A stretch of DNA of 64,000 bases from Streptomyces sp. CNH099 (GCA_000514715.1 AZWL01000008.1:124001-188000), one strand, 5' to 3'. Positions 20,081-29,415 are shown, counted from the first letter of the stretch. Translations and numbers: made by a program. Notes: a model not told the origin generated them from the letters alone.

Positions 20081-21025
20081 ATGATCGTGGTTGGTGGAGA
20101 GGCTCTGATCGATCTCGTACCGGCCGGGGGCGGGGGTGTGCTGCCCGCGCTGCAGCCGGTGCGCGGCGGGGGGCCGTACAACACGGCGGTGGCGCTGGGG
20201 CGGCTCGGGGCGCCGGTGGCGTTCGCCTCGCGGGTCTCGACGGACGCCTTCGGGGCGGCGCTGATGGCCGGGCTCGACGCGGCGGGCGTGGACACCGCCC
20301 TCGTCCAGCGCGGCCCGGAGCCCACGACGCTGGCCGTCGCCGACGTCAGCCCGGACGGCTCCGCGGGCTTCGGCTTCTACGTCGAGGGCACCGCCGACCG
20401 GCTCTTCCGGGCGCCGGACGCGCTGCCCGCGGGGGTGCGGGCGCTGGCGGTGGGGACGTGCTCGCTGGTGCTGGAGCCGGGCGCGACCGCGTACGAGACG
20501 CTGCTGAAACGGGCCGCGGCGGACGGGGTGTTCACCCTCCTCGACCCGAACATCAGGCCCGGGCTGATCGCGGACGCCGACGCCTACCGGGCCCGCTTCC
20601 GCTCCTGGCTGCCGCACGTGGCGCTGCTGAAGCTCTCGGCGGAGGACGCCGAGTGGCTCGCCGGCGGGCGGCCGTGGGCCGAGGCGCTGCCGGAGTGGCT
20701 GGCCGCGGGGCCGCGGGCGGCGGTGCTGACCCGCGGCGGCGAGGGGCTGACGGCGCTGACCGCGGCGGGCCCTGAGCGGTACGACGTGGCCGCGCCGCCG
20801 GTCGGCGTCGTCGACACGATCGGCGCCGGCGACACCGTCAACGCCGCTCTCCTGCACTGGCTCGGCGCGCACGGCGCCCTGGCCCCCGGCGCCCTGGCGG
20901 GCCTGGACGGCGCCGGCTGGCGCGCCGCGCTCGGCCACGCCGCCCGGGCGGCGGCGATCACCTGCTCGCGGGCGGGCGCCGAGCCGCCGTACGCGGCGGA
21001 GCTGGCGGAGTTCGCGGACGGCTGA
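20081..21025 (+). CDS. PfkB-family carbohydrate kinase (fructokinase-like)
   Basis: A 314-residue cytosolic sugar kinase of the ribokinase fold. The N-terminal GGEALIDLVP and GGGPYNTAVALGRLG form the sugar-binding signature. The C-terminal DTIGAGDTVNAALL (about residues 247-260) holds the catalytic aspartate and anion hole. Sequence pattern is closest to fructokinases, but the substrate is not proven. The start is ATG 20081. It is convergent with the NAGPA-phosphatase gene, with a bidirectional terminator between. Confidence 0.9.
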   Translation: MIVVGGEALIDLVPAGGGGVLPALQPVRGGGPYNTAVALGRLGAPVAFASRVSTDAFGAALMAGLDAAGVDTALVQRGPEPTTLAVADVSPDGSAGFGFYVEGTADRLFRAPDALPAGVRALAVGTCSLVLEPGATAYETLLKRAAADGVFTLLDPNIRPGLIADADAYRARFRSWLPHVALLKLSAEDAEWLAGGRPWAEALPEWLAAGPRAAVLTRGGEGLTALTAAGPERYDVAAPPVGVVDTIGAGDTVNAALLHWLGAHGALAPGALAGLDGAGWRAALGHAARAAAITCSRAGAEPPYAAELAEFADG

Positions 21026-21026
21026 A

Positions 21027-21054
21027 CCCCGGCGCCGCGGCCCCGGCGCCGCGG
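21027..21054. repeat. Perfect 14-base tandem duplication
   Basis: CCCCGGCGCCGCGG occurs twice in direct tandem (21027-21040 and 21041-21054) directly after the PfkB stop codon. It adjoins the terminator hairpin and looks like a recent slippage duplication. Confidence 0.7.
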
Positions 21055-21093
21055 CGGCGGCCGCGGGGCCCGCAGGACCCCGCGACCGCCGCC
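21053..21093. terminator. Bidirectional hairpin terminator
   Basis: GGCGGCGG (21053-21060) with CCGCCGCC (21086-21093), and CGCGGGG (21062-21068) with CCCCGCG (21078-21084), form a 15-pair stem with a single C-A mismatch and a nine-base loop. It lies between convergent genes and can serve both. Confidence 0.7.
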
Positions 21094-21100
21094 CGCACCG

Positions 21101-24100
21101 CTACCGGGTGACCGTCACACGGTCCCCCCGCGTGACGCCGTTGACGGTCACCGTCAGCGTGACCGTCCCCGGCCGCAGCCCCGTCACCTCGCCGGTGGCC
21201 GGGTCGTACGCGGCGATGTCGCGCCGGCCCGCCTCCCGCGGCGGGCCGATGTGCAGCCGGTCCGTACCGGACCAGTCCGCGCTGACCGGCCAGGCGACCG
21301 GCACCTGCCGCGCGCCCTGCGCGACCGACGCCGTCGCCGGCGCGGAGCGGCCGGCGCGGACCTCCTCGGGCGCGGTCACCGCCAGCCCGTCGACGTGCGG
21401 CCGGGTCTGCACGGAGACCCAGTCGGGCAGCCCGCGGTGCGGCGCGCGCCGGGCCCGGTGCTGCTCGCCCCACGAGACGCGGTCGACGCCGACCAGCGAC
21501 CAGCCGGAGAACCCGCCCTCGCCCGGCGGGGTGGCCGGGGCCTTCCCGGAGTTGCCGTTGATCAGGTACGGCACGCCGTCGACGCGCTCGGCGTGGAAGG
21601 TGCCGACGTGCCCGCCGACGAACGCCGCGCCCTTGCCCGTACGCGCCCGGAAGTCCGCCAGCCAGTCCTCCAGCACCCGCGCCTCCTTGCGGTCGCTGAG
21701 CTGGCTGGCGCGCTGCGCCGTCGGGTCGCGCGGCGGGACGTGCTGGACGACGGTCACCGAGCGCACCCACGGGTCCTTCGCCGCCGCCGCCAGTTGCCGC
21801 TTCAGCTCGGCGATCTGCGCGTAGCCGCCGCCGCGGAGCGTCAGCGAGGAGGTGTCGAGGGTCAGGAAGCGGGTGCCCTTGTGGTCGAACGTCCGCTGCG
21901 CGGGGCCGAACTCGGCGACGAAGTTGCCGATCGAGCCGCCCATCACCTCGTGGTTGCCCGGCACGTAGTACCAGGGCACGGCGTCGCCCAGCTCCTCCTC
22001 CAGTATCCGCCGGGCGAACGTCAGGTCCTCGGGCGAACCCTCGTCGACCAGGTCGCCGTTGACGATGAGGAAGTCGGGCCGGGCCGCCCTGATCTCCCGC
22101 AGCGTGCGCCGGGTCTGCCGGACGAGGGGGCTGTCCGGCTCGCGGGCGACGAACTGCGCGTCGGACATCACCGCGTACTGCCAGTCCCGGTCCGCCGTCC
22201 CGGCGCCGGAGTCGATCAGCGGGTCGCGGTGGGCCGGCGTGCGCGGCAGGTCGACCTCGGGCGGGCTCTGCGCGGTCAGCTCGTCTATGACCACCTCGCT
22301 GCTGTACTGGCTGGCCGGCCTGGTCTCCGCCAGGTAGAAGCGGAAGACGGACAGCGGGTACTGGGTGCCCTCCGGCACCTCGAAGACCAGCTGCCTCCAG
22401 CCCTGCCAGGTGACGTGGTCGCCGCGGAGCACGAGGTTGGCGCCCGCGCCGTCCTTCAGGTGCAGAGACGGCCAGGCGCCCTCGCCGTCGCCCTTGACCC
22501 ACAGCCCGAAGCTCAGCGGCTGGCCGGGGATGTCGATGCCCTGCGGCGGCGTCACGTACGCGGCGCGGGTGGCGGTGGACCGGGAGAAGTCGTAGCTGAT
22601 CTTCAGGCCGGCGCCCGTGTGGCCCGCGGGCTCCGGGGCGAGCGAGCCGGTGGCGCGGGCGGTGGAGAACGTCCAGTCGGCCGCGTCGTCGAAGTCCGCC
22701 AGCGCCGCCTCGGTGAGGCCGACGGTGAGCGCGACGTGCGTGACCTTCCCCTGCACGGTGGCCTTGAGCACGTCGGACGCCGTGGGCTCGGCGGTGCGGG
22801 CGCGGACGGTGAAGCCGCCGCTGCGCGGGGCCGGTTCGACGTCGAAGAGCGCGCGGTCGTAGTCGAGGCGTACGTCGGCGGGGTCGACGGGGGCGCTGGC
22901 GCCGTGGGCGTCGCGGCCGACGATGCCGAAGGACGCCTCGTCCCGCGGGTCGGCGAGGCCGACCCGCTCGCCGGTGGGCGTGATCCGCTCCAGCCGGTCG
23001 AGGACGGTCAGCTCGATGCTCCCGGACGCGCCGCCGCGGCGGGCGGTGACCTTCGCGGTGCCGCCGCGGCGGGCGGTGAAGGTGCCGTCGCGGTCGACGG
23101 TGCCGACGCCGGGCCCGGTGCTGTACCAGTGCGGGCGGCCGGCGGCGGGGCCGTACGTCTCGTCGTAGCCGGCGGCGTCGAGGTCGCGGGTCAGGCCCGG
23201 GAAGACGCGGTCGGGGCGGCCGCCGGGCACCGGGGCGACGCCCGGCGCGAGCGCGGGGTCGGCGGCGGTGGTGACGCGGAAGTCCTTCAGCTTGCCGCTG
23301 CCGCCGGGGGCGGTGAACGCCAGGCCGTTGGGGACCTCCCGCTCCTCGCCGTCGGACGGCGAGTTCTCCACGAACCGCTCGTCGGAGCCGGGCGCGCGGG
23401 CGACGAGGGTGGAGGAGCCGCCGCCGTCGAGGTTCAGCGCGTCGTACGCGCCGAGGGCGTCCATCATCCGCGCCAGCTGGGTGAGCGTCACGCCGCCGGC
23501 GTCCGCCTGGCGGCCGTCGACGGTGAGCACGTGCATGGTGCCCCCGTCCCGGGAGAAGCCGACCGCGGTGCGGGGGGCGGCGGTGTTGTTCGGCCGGCCC
23601 TCCCAGTCCTGCGGCACGCCGTCCTCGACGAGGACGCCGCGGCCGCCGACCGCGGTACGGGGCACGGGGCTGCCGTCGTCGGTGCGGACGTCGTACTCCA
23701 CCTGCGCTCGGTCGCCGGGCCGGAGCCCGGCGAGGATCTTGGCGCCGGTGCCGCGGCCGACGAGCACGGTGGTGCCTTCGGCTATCGCGCCCTTCCCGGG
23801 CCCGTCGGCCACCTCGGTGACCGTGCCGTCGACGACGGCGACCTCGGTGACCTCGGTGGCGCCGTCGACCGTCAGGGCCCGGTCGGCGGTGCCCCACCGG
23901 GCGTTGTACGCGCCGATGCCGTCGGCGGGCACGTTGGCGGCGTTGTGGCCGCCGAGGGGGTGCTCGCCGTCGGGGAGGGTGAGGGTGCCGTCGAAGTACA
24001 GGTCGAGTACGCGGCCCGCCTGGTCGGGGCCGACGCCGACGGCCTCGGAGACGCCGGCCGCGGGCGAGTGCGTGACGCGGCCCTCCGCGACGCCGGGGCC

Positions 24101-24532
24101 GAGCGGCGCGCCGGTCTCGTTGATGTCGAAGAAGTCGGCGTTGATGGCGGCGACGGTGGTGCGGCCGGGGCCGGGGTCGTGCTCGGCGGCCAGTTCGGAG
24201 ACGGGCGCGCGGTCGGAGACCGCGCCGCCGAGGTAGTCGACGCGGGTGCCGGCGCCCAGGTCGACGCTGAGCGCGTCGGCCTTGAGCCACTTGTCGGTCT
24301 CCAGCCGCTCGAAGGACGTCAGCTCCATGCCGGGGGCGACGGGCCGGGAGGTGGAGGCGATGTCCATGCCCTCGCCGGCGGGCACGGAGACGAGGCCGGC
24401 CGCGCCGGCGGGGGCGGCGGGCCGCTCCTGGCCGACGGCGACCGCGGGCGCCCCGAGGAGCAACAAGGAAGCCGCCGCTGCCGCGACGGCCCTGGGTCGG
24501 AAGGGTTTACTGCGTACTCCCGCTCTGAGCAC
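21101..24532 (-). CDS. Secreted phosphodiester glycosidase (NAGPA-like)-metallophosphatase fusion
   Basis: A 1143-residue exported protein. The start is GTG 24532, chosen because AAGGAG lies five bases upstream (24538-24543). A signal peptide follows (AVAAAAASLLLLGAPAVAVG). Domain order: a NAGPA-type phosphodiester glycosidase (about 60-400; INADFFDINETGAPLG, LTVDGRQ, LNLDGGGSSTLV), Ig-like/bacterial Ig segments (about 420-640), a carbohydrate-binding-like jelly roll (about 640-770), a calcineurin-type phosphatase (about 785-1010; SDAQF, NGDLVDEG, VPGNHEVMGG, GGHVGTFH), and a final Ig-like domain. The first phosphatase motif has Gln where His is common. NAGPA relatives release GlcNAc from phosphodiesters, so the second domain could remove the exposed phosphate. 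A dre-like site lies 70 bases upstream. Confidence 0.88.
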   Translation of the reverse strand: MLRAGVRSKPFRPRAVAAAAASLLLLGAPAVAVGQERPAAPAGAAGLVSVPAGEGMDIASTSRPVAPGMELTSFERLETDKWLKADALSVDLGAGTRVDYLGGAVSDRAPVSELAAEHDPGPGRTTVAAINADFFDINETGAPLGPGVAEGRVTHSPAAGVSEAVGVGPDQAGRVLDLYFDGTLTLPDGEHPLGGHNAANVPADGIGAYNARWGTADRALTVDGATEVTEVAVVDGTVTEVADGPGKGAIAEGTTVLVGRGTGAKILAGLRPGDRAQVEYDVRTDDGSPVPRTAVGGRGVLVEDGVPQDWEGRPNNTAAPRTAVGFSRDGGTMHVLTVDGRQADAGGVTLTQLARMMDALGAYDALNLDGGGSSTLVARAPGSDERFVENSPSDGEEREVPNGLAFTAPGGSGKLKDFRVTTAADPALAPGVAPVPGGRPDRVFPGLTRDLDAAGYDETYGPAAGRPHWYSTGPGVGTVDRDGTFTARRGGTAKVTARRGGASGSIELTVLDRLERITPTGERVGLADPRDEASFGIVGRDAHGASAPVDPADVRLDYDRALFDVEPAPRSGGFTVRARTAEPTASDVLKATVQGKVTHVALTVGLTEAALADFDDAADWTFSTARATGSLAPEPAGHTGAGLKISYDFSRSTATRAAYVTPPQGIDIPGQPLSFGLWVKGDGEGAWPSLHLKDGAGANLVLRGDHVTWQGWRQLVFEVPEGTQYPLSVFRFYLAETRPASQYSSEVVIDELTAQSPPEVDLPRTPAHRDPLIDSGAGTADRDWQYAVMSDAQFVAREPDSPLVRQTRRTLREIRAARPDFLIVNGDLVDEGSPEDLTFARRILEEELGDAVPWYYVPGNHEVMGGSIGNFVAEFGPAQRTFDHKGTRFLTLDTSSLTLRGGGYAQIAELKRQLAAAAKDPWVRSVTVVQHVPPRDPTAQRASQLSDRKEARVLEDWLADFRARTGKGAAFVGGHVGTFHAERVDGVPYLINGNSGKAPATPPGEGGFSGWSLVGVDRVSWGEQHRARRAPHRGLPDWVSVQTRPHVDGLAVTAPEEVRAGRSAPATASVAQGARQVPVAWPVSADWSGTDRLHIGPPREAGRRDIAAYDPATGEVTGLRPGTVTLTVTVNGVTRGDRVTVTR

Positions 24533-24537
24533 GTTTT

Positions 24538-24543
24538 CTCCTT
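24538..24543 (-). promoter_or_regulatory. Ribosome binding site fixing the NAGPA-fusion start
   Basis: AAGGAG on the minus strand, five bases before GTG 24532. It decides against the longer frame that would begin upstream at 24586 and that lacks a good site. Confidence 0.75.
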
Positions 24544-24601
24544 GGAACGACACGGGAACGCACGCTTCTTGCGCACGGCGGGCCACAGCCTGGCAGCGGA
24601 A

Positions 24602-24617
24602 AGTGGTCTACACCAGA
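24602..24617. promoter_or_regulatory. dre-like DasR operator before the NAGPA-phosphatase gene
   Basis: AGTGGTCTACACCAGA matches 13 of 16 of the dre consensus AGTGGTCTAGACCACT and 11 of 12 in the core TGGTCTAGACCA; TGGT-4-ACCA is a perfect palindrome. It ends 70 bases upstream of the GTG start, a usual operator position. Because the downstream enzyme has a GlcNAc-phosphodiester glycosidase fold, control by DasR is biologically sensible. Inferred from sequence only. Confidence 0.62.
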
Positions 24618-24701
24618 GGGCGCGCGCAAACTCCGGCCGAACAATTGCCGCCGCGGGTCCGCCATTTGAGACCGGGTCAGGCAGGTCCGTACCAGGTGGG
24701 A

Positions 24702-24722
24702 TGCCGTGTGCCGTGTGCCGTG
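24702..24722. repeat. Three tandem copies of TGCCGTG
   Basis: Three perfect contiguous heptamers, 24702-24708, 24709-24715 and 24716-24722, in the uvrA downstream region. Probably slippage; no function evident. Confidence 0.7.
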
Positions 24723-24806
24723 TGTCAGCGTGTCGGCGTGACAGGGCCGTGCGCGGGCACCGCGCGGCGCGGTAGGGGGCGACCGGCGCGCCCCGAGGCG
24801 GGCCGA

Positions 24807-24827
24807 CGGGCGGCGACCGGCCGCCCG
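24807..24827 (-). terminator. Hairpin terminator downstream of uvrA
   Basis: CGGGCGGC (24807-24814) pairs perfectly with GCCGCCCG (24820-24827) around a five-base loop, 14 bases past the uvrA stop. Confidence 0.62.
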
Positions 24828-24840
24828 CCGGGCCGCCGCG

Positions 24841-27816
24841 TCAGCCGCGCCGCTTGGCCGCCGTCTTCTTCGCGGCCGTCTTCTCCGCCGCCTTCTTCAC
24901 GGACCCCTTCGCGGCGGGTGCCTTGGCCGCCTTCTTCGCGGTCACCCGCTTCCGCACCGGAGGTGAGTCGCTCACCCGGTCGCCCAGGATGTCCCGCAGG
25001 AACTTCCCGGTGTGGCTGGCCGGCACCGCCGCCACCTCCTCGGGCTGCCCCTCCGCCACCACCAGCCCGCCGCCGCTGCCGCCCTCGGGGCCGAGGTCGA
25101 CGACCCAGTCTGCGGTCTTGATGACGTCCAGGTTGTGCTCGATGACGATCACCGTGTTGCCCTTGTCGACCAGCCCGGACAGCACTCCGATCAGCTTCTT
25201 GATGTCCTCGAAGTGCAGTCCCGTCGTGGGCTCGTCCAGCACGTACACCGTGCGGCCCGTCGAGCGCTTCTGCAGCTCGCTCGACAGTTTCACCCGCTGC
25301 GCCTCGCCGCCCGACAGCGTCGGCGCCGGCTGGCCCAGCCGCACGTACCCGAGGCCCACCTCGTTGAGCGTCTTCAGATGGCGCGCGATGGCCGGCACCG
25401 CCTCGAAGAAGGCGAGCGCCTCCTCGATCGGCATGTCCAGCACCTCGGCGATGGACTTGCCCTTGTAGTGCACGTCCAGCGTCTCGCGGTTGTACCGCGC
25501 GCCGTGGCAGACCTCGCACGGCACGTAGACGTCCGGCAGGAAGTTCATCTCGATTTTGATCGTGCCGTCGCCCGAGCAGTTCTCGCAGCGGCCGCCCTTG
25601 ACGTTGAAGGAGAACCGGCCCGGCTGGTAGCCGCGGACCTTCGCCTCGGTCGTCTCCGCGAACAGCTTGCGGACGTGGTCGAAGACGCCGGTGTACGTGG
25701 CGGGGTTGGAGCGCGGCGTACGGCCGATGGGCGACTGGTCGACGTGCACCACCTTGTCGACGAGGTCGTCCCCGTCGACCCGGGTGTGCCGTCCGGGCAC
25801 GTTCCGCGCGCCGTTCAGCTCGCGCGCCAGGTGCGTGTACAGGATGTCGTTGACCAGCGTCGACTTCCCCGACCCCGAGACCCCGGTGACCGCCGTGAGC
25901 ACCCCGAGCGGGAACGCCACGTCGATGTCGTGCAGGTTGTTCTCCCGCGCCCCGCGGACGACGAGCTGCCGCTCGCCGTCGACCGGCCGCCGGATCTCCG
26001 GCGTGGGGATCTCCTTCTTTCCCGACAGGTAGTGCCCGGTGACCGACCGGTCGTTGTCCAGCAGCTCCTTCAGCGGGCCGCTGTGCACCACCTCGCCGCC
26101 GTGCTCGCCGGCGCCCGGGCCGATGTCGACGACCCAGTCGGCGGTCGTGATGGTGTCCTCGTCGTGCTCGACGACGATCAGCGTGTTCCCCATGTCGCGC
26201 AGCCGGACCAGCGTCTCGATCAGCCGGTGGTTGTCCCGCTGGTGCAGCCCGATGGACGGCTCGTCCAGCACGTACAGCACGCCGACGAGGCCGGAGCCGA
26301 TCTGCGTGGCGAGCCGGATGCGCTGTGCCTCGCCGCCGGAGAGGGTGCCCGCGGCGCGGTTGAGCGACAGGTAGTCCAGGCCCACGTCGACCAGGAAGCG
26401 CAGCCGCTCGTTGACCTCCTTCAGCACCCGCTCGGCGATGGTCTTGTCCCGGTCGGTCAGCTCCATGGCGCCGAGGAAGTCGGCGCAGTCGCTGATCGAC
26501 ATCGCCGAGATGTCGGCGATCGACCGGCCCTGCACCGTGACCGCGAGGACGACCGGCTTCAGCCGGGTCCCGTTGCAGGTCGGGCAGGGGACCTCGCGCA
26601 TATACCCCTCGAAGCGCTCGCGGCTGGCGTCGCTCTCCGCCTCCGCGTGCCGCCGCTTGACGAACGGCACGGCCCCCTCGAAGGACGTGGTGTACGACCG
26701 CTCGCGCCCGTACCGGTTGCGGTACCGCACCTCGATCTTCGTCCGGTGCCCCCGCAGCAGCGCCTTCTGCGCCCGCTGCGGCAGCCCGGCCCAGGGGATG
26801 TCGGTACGGAAGCCGAGGTCGTCGGCGAGCGCGCCGACGAGCCGGGCGAAGTAGTCCCTGGTGTGCCCGTGCGACCAGGGGTGGATGGCGCCGTCGTCCA
26901 GCGACTTGTCCGGGTCGGGGACGATCAGCTCCGGGTCGACCTCCATCCGGCTGCCGATGCCCGTGCAGTCGGGGCAGGCGCCGAACGGCGAGTTGAAGGA
27001 GAAGGAGCGCGGCTCCAGCTCCTCGAAGGACAGGTCGTCGTACGGGCAGTAGAGGTGCTCGGAGTACATCCGCTCACGGTCCGGGTCGTCCTCGTCCAAA
27101 TCGACGAAGTCGAGGATGACCATGCCGCCCGAGAGCCCGAGGGCGGTCTCCACCGAGTCGGTCAGCCGGCGCTGGGCGCTCTCCTTGACCGTGAGGCGGT
27201 CGACGACCACCTCGATCGTGTGCTTCTCCTGCTTCTTCAGCTTGGGCGGGTCGGTCAGCGTCGACGTCCGCCCGTCGACCCGCGCCCGGCTGTAGCCCTT
27301 CGACTGCAGGTCGGAGAAGAGGTCCACGAACTCGCCCTTGCGCTCGCGCACCAGCGGCGAGAGCACCTGGAAGCGGCTGCCCTCCGGCAGCGCGAGCACC
27401 TTGTCCACGATCGCCTGCGGCGACTGCCGGGTGATCGGCCGGCCGCACTCCGGGCAGTGCGGGTGGCCGATGCGGGCGAAGAGCAGCCGGAGGTAGTCGT
27501 AGACCTCGGTGATCGTGCCGACCGTGGACCGCGGGTTGCGCGAGGTGGACTTCTGGTCGATCGAGACGGCCGGCGACAGGCCCTCGATGAAGTCGACGTC
27601 GGGCTTGTCCATCTGGCCGAGGAACTGCCGGGCGTAGCTGGACAGGGACTCCACGTAGCGGCGCTGGCCCTCGGCGAAGATCGTGTCGAACGCCAGGGAC
27701 GACTTGCCGGACCCCGAGAGTCCTGTGAAGACGATGAGGGAGTCGCGGGGCAGGTCGAGCGAGACGTTCTTCAGATTGTGCTCGCGAGCGCCACGGACGA
27801 GGAGACGGTCGGCCAC
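24841..27816 (-). CDS. uvrA: UvrABC excinuclease ATPase subunit A
   Basis: A 991-residue damage-recognition ATPase with two ABC modules. Walker A motifs [10 protein letters not shown] (near 31-40) and [10 protein letters not shown] (near 640), LSGGEAQRI and LSGGEAQRV signatures, and zinc cysteine pairs ([22 protein letters not shown]) are present. The start is GTG 27816; the frame continues upstream, but [16 protein letters not shown] is the conserved N-terminus. The last 36 residues are an unusual Lys/Ala-rich tail ([18 protein letters not shown] and on), like histone H1/Lsr2-type DNA-binding tails. Single gene with its own terminator. Confidence 0.97.
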   Translation of the reverse strand: MADRLLVRGAREHNLKNVSLDLPRDSLIVFTGLSGSGKSSLAFDTIFAEGQRRYVESLSSYARQFLGQMDKPDVDFIEGLSPAVSIDQKSTSRNPRSTVGTITEVYDYLRLLFARIGHPHCPECGRPITRQSPQAIVDKVLALPEGSRFQVLSPLVRERKGEFVDLFSDLQSKGYSRARVDGRTSTLTDPPKLKKQEKHTIEVVVDRLTVKESAQRRLTDSVETALGLSGGMVILDFVDLDEDDPDRERMYSEHLYCPYDDLSFEELEPRSFSFNSPFGACPDCTGIGSRMEVDPELIVPDPDKSLDDGAIHPWSHGHTRDYFARLVGALADDLGFRTDIPWAGLPQRAQKALLRGHRTKIEVRYRNRYGRERSYTTSFEGAVPFVKRRHAEAESDASRERFEGYMREVPCPTCNGTRLKPVVLAVTVQGRSIADISAMSISDCADFLGAMELTDRDKTIAERVLKEVNERLRFLVDVGLDYLSLNRAAGTLSGGEAQRIRLATQIGSGLVGVLYVLDEPSIGLHQRDNHRLIETLVRLRDMGNTLIVVEHDEDTITTADWVVDIGPGAGEHGGEVVHSGPLKELLDNDRSVTGHYLSGKKEIPTPEIRRPVDGERQLVVRGARENNLHDIDVAFPLGVLTAVTGVSGSGKSTLVNDILYTHLARELNGARNVPGRHTRVDGDDLVDKVVHVDQSPIGRTPRSNPATYTGVFDHVRKLFAETTEAKVRGYQPGRFSFNVKGGRCENCSGDGTIKIEMNFLPDVYVPCEVCHGARYNRETLDVHYKGKSIAEVLDMPIEEALAFFEAVPAIARHLKTLNEVGLGYVRLGQPAPTLSGGEAQRVKLSSELQKRSTGRTVYVLDEPTTGLHFEDIKKLIGVLSGLVDKGNTVIVIEHNLDVIKTADWVVDLGPEGGSGGGLVVAEGQPEEVAAVPASHTGKFLRDILGDRVSDSPPVRKRVTAKKAAKAPAAKGSVKKAAEKTAAKKTAAKRRG

Positions 27817-27999
27817 GCCGGTCGGACCTTTCGTGATGAAGCGGCGGGGACCGTCCGGGCGGGCGGCACCCCTTGTCAAGCGTATGGGGGCGGCCACGGA
27901 CCTGTCCGCGGCTTTCTCCCATCGAGCCACACGCTAACGTCTGGGTCTGACAACGCCGTCCGGCCCAGCATTCCCATCCACCTGCCTCCGGGGGTTCCG

Positions 28000-28731
28000 A
28001 TGACAGAAAACGCAGGTCGCACGCACGACCCCGTACGCGACATGGCCACCGTGCGAGCCGCCACCGACGGCCTCCTCGACCGCGCCGCCGGCCTCGGCGC
28101 CCTCGGCGACGACGCGGTCCGCGCGCCCAGCGCGCTGCCCGGCTGGACCCGCGGCCACGTGCTCACCCACCTCGCCCGCAACGCGGACGCCCTGGTCAAC
28201 GTGCTCTCCGGCCGCCCCATGTACGCGAGCGCCGAGGCCCGCGACGCCGACATCGAGGCCGGCGCCGCCCGCCCGCTTGCCGAGCAGCTGGACGACGTGC
28301 GCGCGACGGCCGCGCGGCTGGCGGAGACCGCCGCGGGCATCCCGGCGGACGGCTGGTCGGCCCGCTGCGAGCTGCGCGGCGGTGTGACGGACGTCATGGC
28401 GCGCATCCCGTTCCGGCGGCTGGTGGAGGTGGAGCTGCACCACGTCGACCTGGACGCGGGCTACACCCTGGACCAGCTCCCGGACGACTTCGTGGCCCGC
28501 GAGATCGACTTCCTCACGGCCCGCTTCGCGGGCAACGACGAGGTCCCGCCGCTGTCGCTGTCCACCCCCGCCGGCGCGACCTGGACCACGGGCGCCCGGG
28601 AGTCCGCCGGCGGCCCGGTGCGGGTCACCGGCGCCCCGTACGCCCTGATGGGCTGGCTCGCCGGCCGCACCACCGGCACGGGCGTACACGCTCTGGACGG
28701 CGCCGTACTGCCGGTCCTGCCCCCGCTCTGA
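28000..28731 (+). CDS. Maleylpyruvate isomerase-family mycothiol-dependent protein (DinB-like fold)
   Basis: A 243-residue cytosolic protein of the actinobacterial MDMPI family. The N-terminal four-helix DinB-like domain holds the metal-binding histidine in LPGWTRGHVLTHLARNADAL (near 46-65) and the second site, LVEVELHHVDLDAGY (near 140). A small C-terminal domain follows. Members isomerise maleylpyruvate using mycothiol, but many have unknown substrates. The start is ATG 28000. It diverges from uvrA and precedes an MBL hydrolase by 12 bases, probably one transcript. Confidence 0.87.
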   Translation: MTENAGRTHDPVRDMATVRAATDGLLDRAAGLGALGDDAVRAPSALPGWTRGHVLTHLARNADALVNVLSGRPMYASAEARDADIEAGAARPLAEQLDDVRATAARLAETAAGIPADGWSARCELRGGVTDVMARIPFRRLVEVELHHVDLDAGYTLDQLPDDFVAREIDFLTARFAGNDEVPPLSLSTPAGATWTTGARESAGGPVRVTGAPYALMGWLAGRTTGTGVHALDGAVLPVLPPL

Positions 28732-28743
28732 GAAGCTGGGCCC

Positions 28744-29400
28744 ATGTCGTACACGGGCAGGGTCACCGTCGGCGGCGCCGCCGACGTGCACGAGCTGACT
28801 GATCTGATGATCTCCAAGGTCGCCGTCGGGCCGATGGACAACAACGCCTATCTGCTGCGCTGCCGCGCCACGGACGAGCAGCTGCTCATCGACGCCGCGA
28901 ACGAGCCCCACACCCTGCTCACCCTCGTCGGCCCCGACGGCATCGCCTCCGCCGTGACCACCCACGGCCACGGCGACCACTGGCAGGCCCTGGCCCCGGT
29001 GGTCGCGGCCACCGGCGCGCGCACCTACGCGGGCCGCGCGGACGCCCCCGACATCGACGTCCCCACGGACGTCCTCGTGGACGACGGCGACACCCTCACG
29101 GTCGGCCGCATCCCCCTCACCGCCCGGCACCTCGTCGGCCACACCCCGGGCTCCATCGCCCTGGTCTACGACGACCCCCACGGCCACCCGCACCTCTTCA
29201 CCGGCGACTGCCTCTTCCCGGGCGGCGTCGGCAACACCTGGGGCGACCCGGAGCGCTTCGCCTCCCTGCTGCACGACGTGGAGACGAAGATCTTCGCGGA
29301 GCTGCCGGACGAGACCTGGGTCTACCCGGGCCACGGCCACGACACCACCCTGGGCGCGGAACGCCCGCACCTGCCGGAGTGGCGCGAACGCGGCTGGTAG
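28744..29400 (+). CDS. MBL-fold metallo-hydrolase (glyoxalase II-like)
   Basis: A 218-residue metallo-beta-lactamase-fold enzyme. The zinc motif THGHGDHWQAL is near residue 79, followed by HLVGHTPGSIALVY, the bridging aspartate in FTGDCLFPGGVGNT and the last ligand in YPGHGHDTTLG. These are the ligands of glyoxalase II-type hydrolases, which split thioesters such as S-lactoylglutathione. In a mycothiol producer the substrate is perhaps a mycothiol conjugate. It follows the mycothiol-dependent isomerase-like gene by 12 bases, which supports a linked thiol-chemistry role. Confidence 0.9.
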   Translation: MSYTGRVTVGGAADVHELTDLMISKVAVGPMDNNAYLLRCRATDEQLLIDAANEPHTLLTLVGPDGIASAVTTHGHGDHWQALAPVVAATGARTYAGRADAPDIDVPTDVLVDDGDTLTVGRIPLTARHLVGHTPGSIALVYDDPHGHPHLFTGDCLFPGGVGNTWGDPERFASLLHDVETKIFAELPDETWVYPGHGHDTTLGAERPHLPEWRERGW

Positions 29401-29412
29401 GGCCCCGGCCCT
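29399..29412. terminator. Short hairpin between convergent genes
   Basis: AGGGC-CCCG-GCCCT overlaps the end of the MBL gene and fills the 15-base gap before the convergent XRE/TPR gene. It is the only terminator-like structure available to either. Confidence 0.4.
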
Positions 29413-29415
29413 GGT

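Larger units (their letters stand above)
24533..24840. other. 308-base intergenic region between uvrA and the NAGPA-fusion gene
   Basis: No gene is seen. From right to left it holds the uvrA terminator hairpin (24807-24827), three tandem TGCCGTG copies (24702-24722), a weak GGTCCGTACC palindrome (about 24684-24693), a relatively AT-rich patch near 24640, and the dre-like operator (24602-24617) in front of the NAGPA-fusion gene. No clear -35/-10 pair was found. Confidence 0.6.

Noticed and set aside
24681-24697. AGGTCCGTACCA as a further DasR half-site
   Set aside because: Core match 8 of 12. Kept only as a remark on the intergenic region.
27817-27999. LexA/SOS box for uvrA
   Set aside because: No GAAC-N4-GTTC or CGAAC palindrome found in the uvrA, uvrB or uvrC upstream regions.
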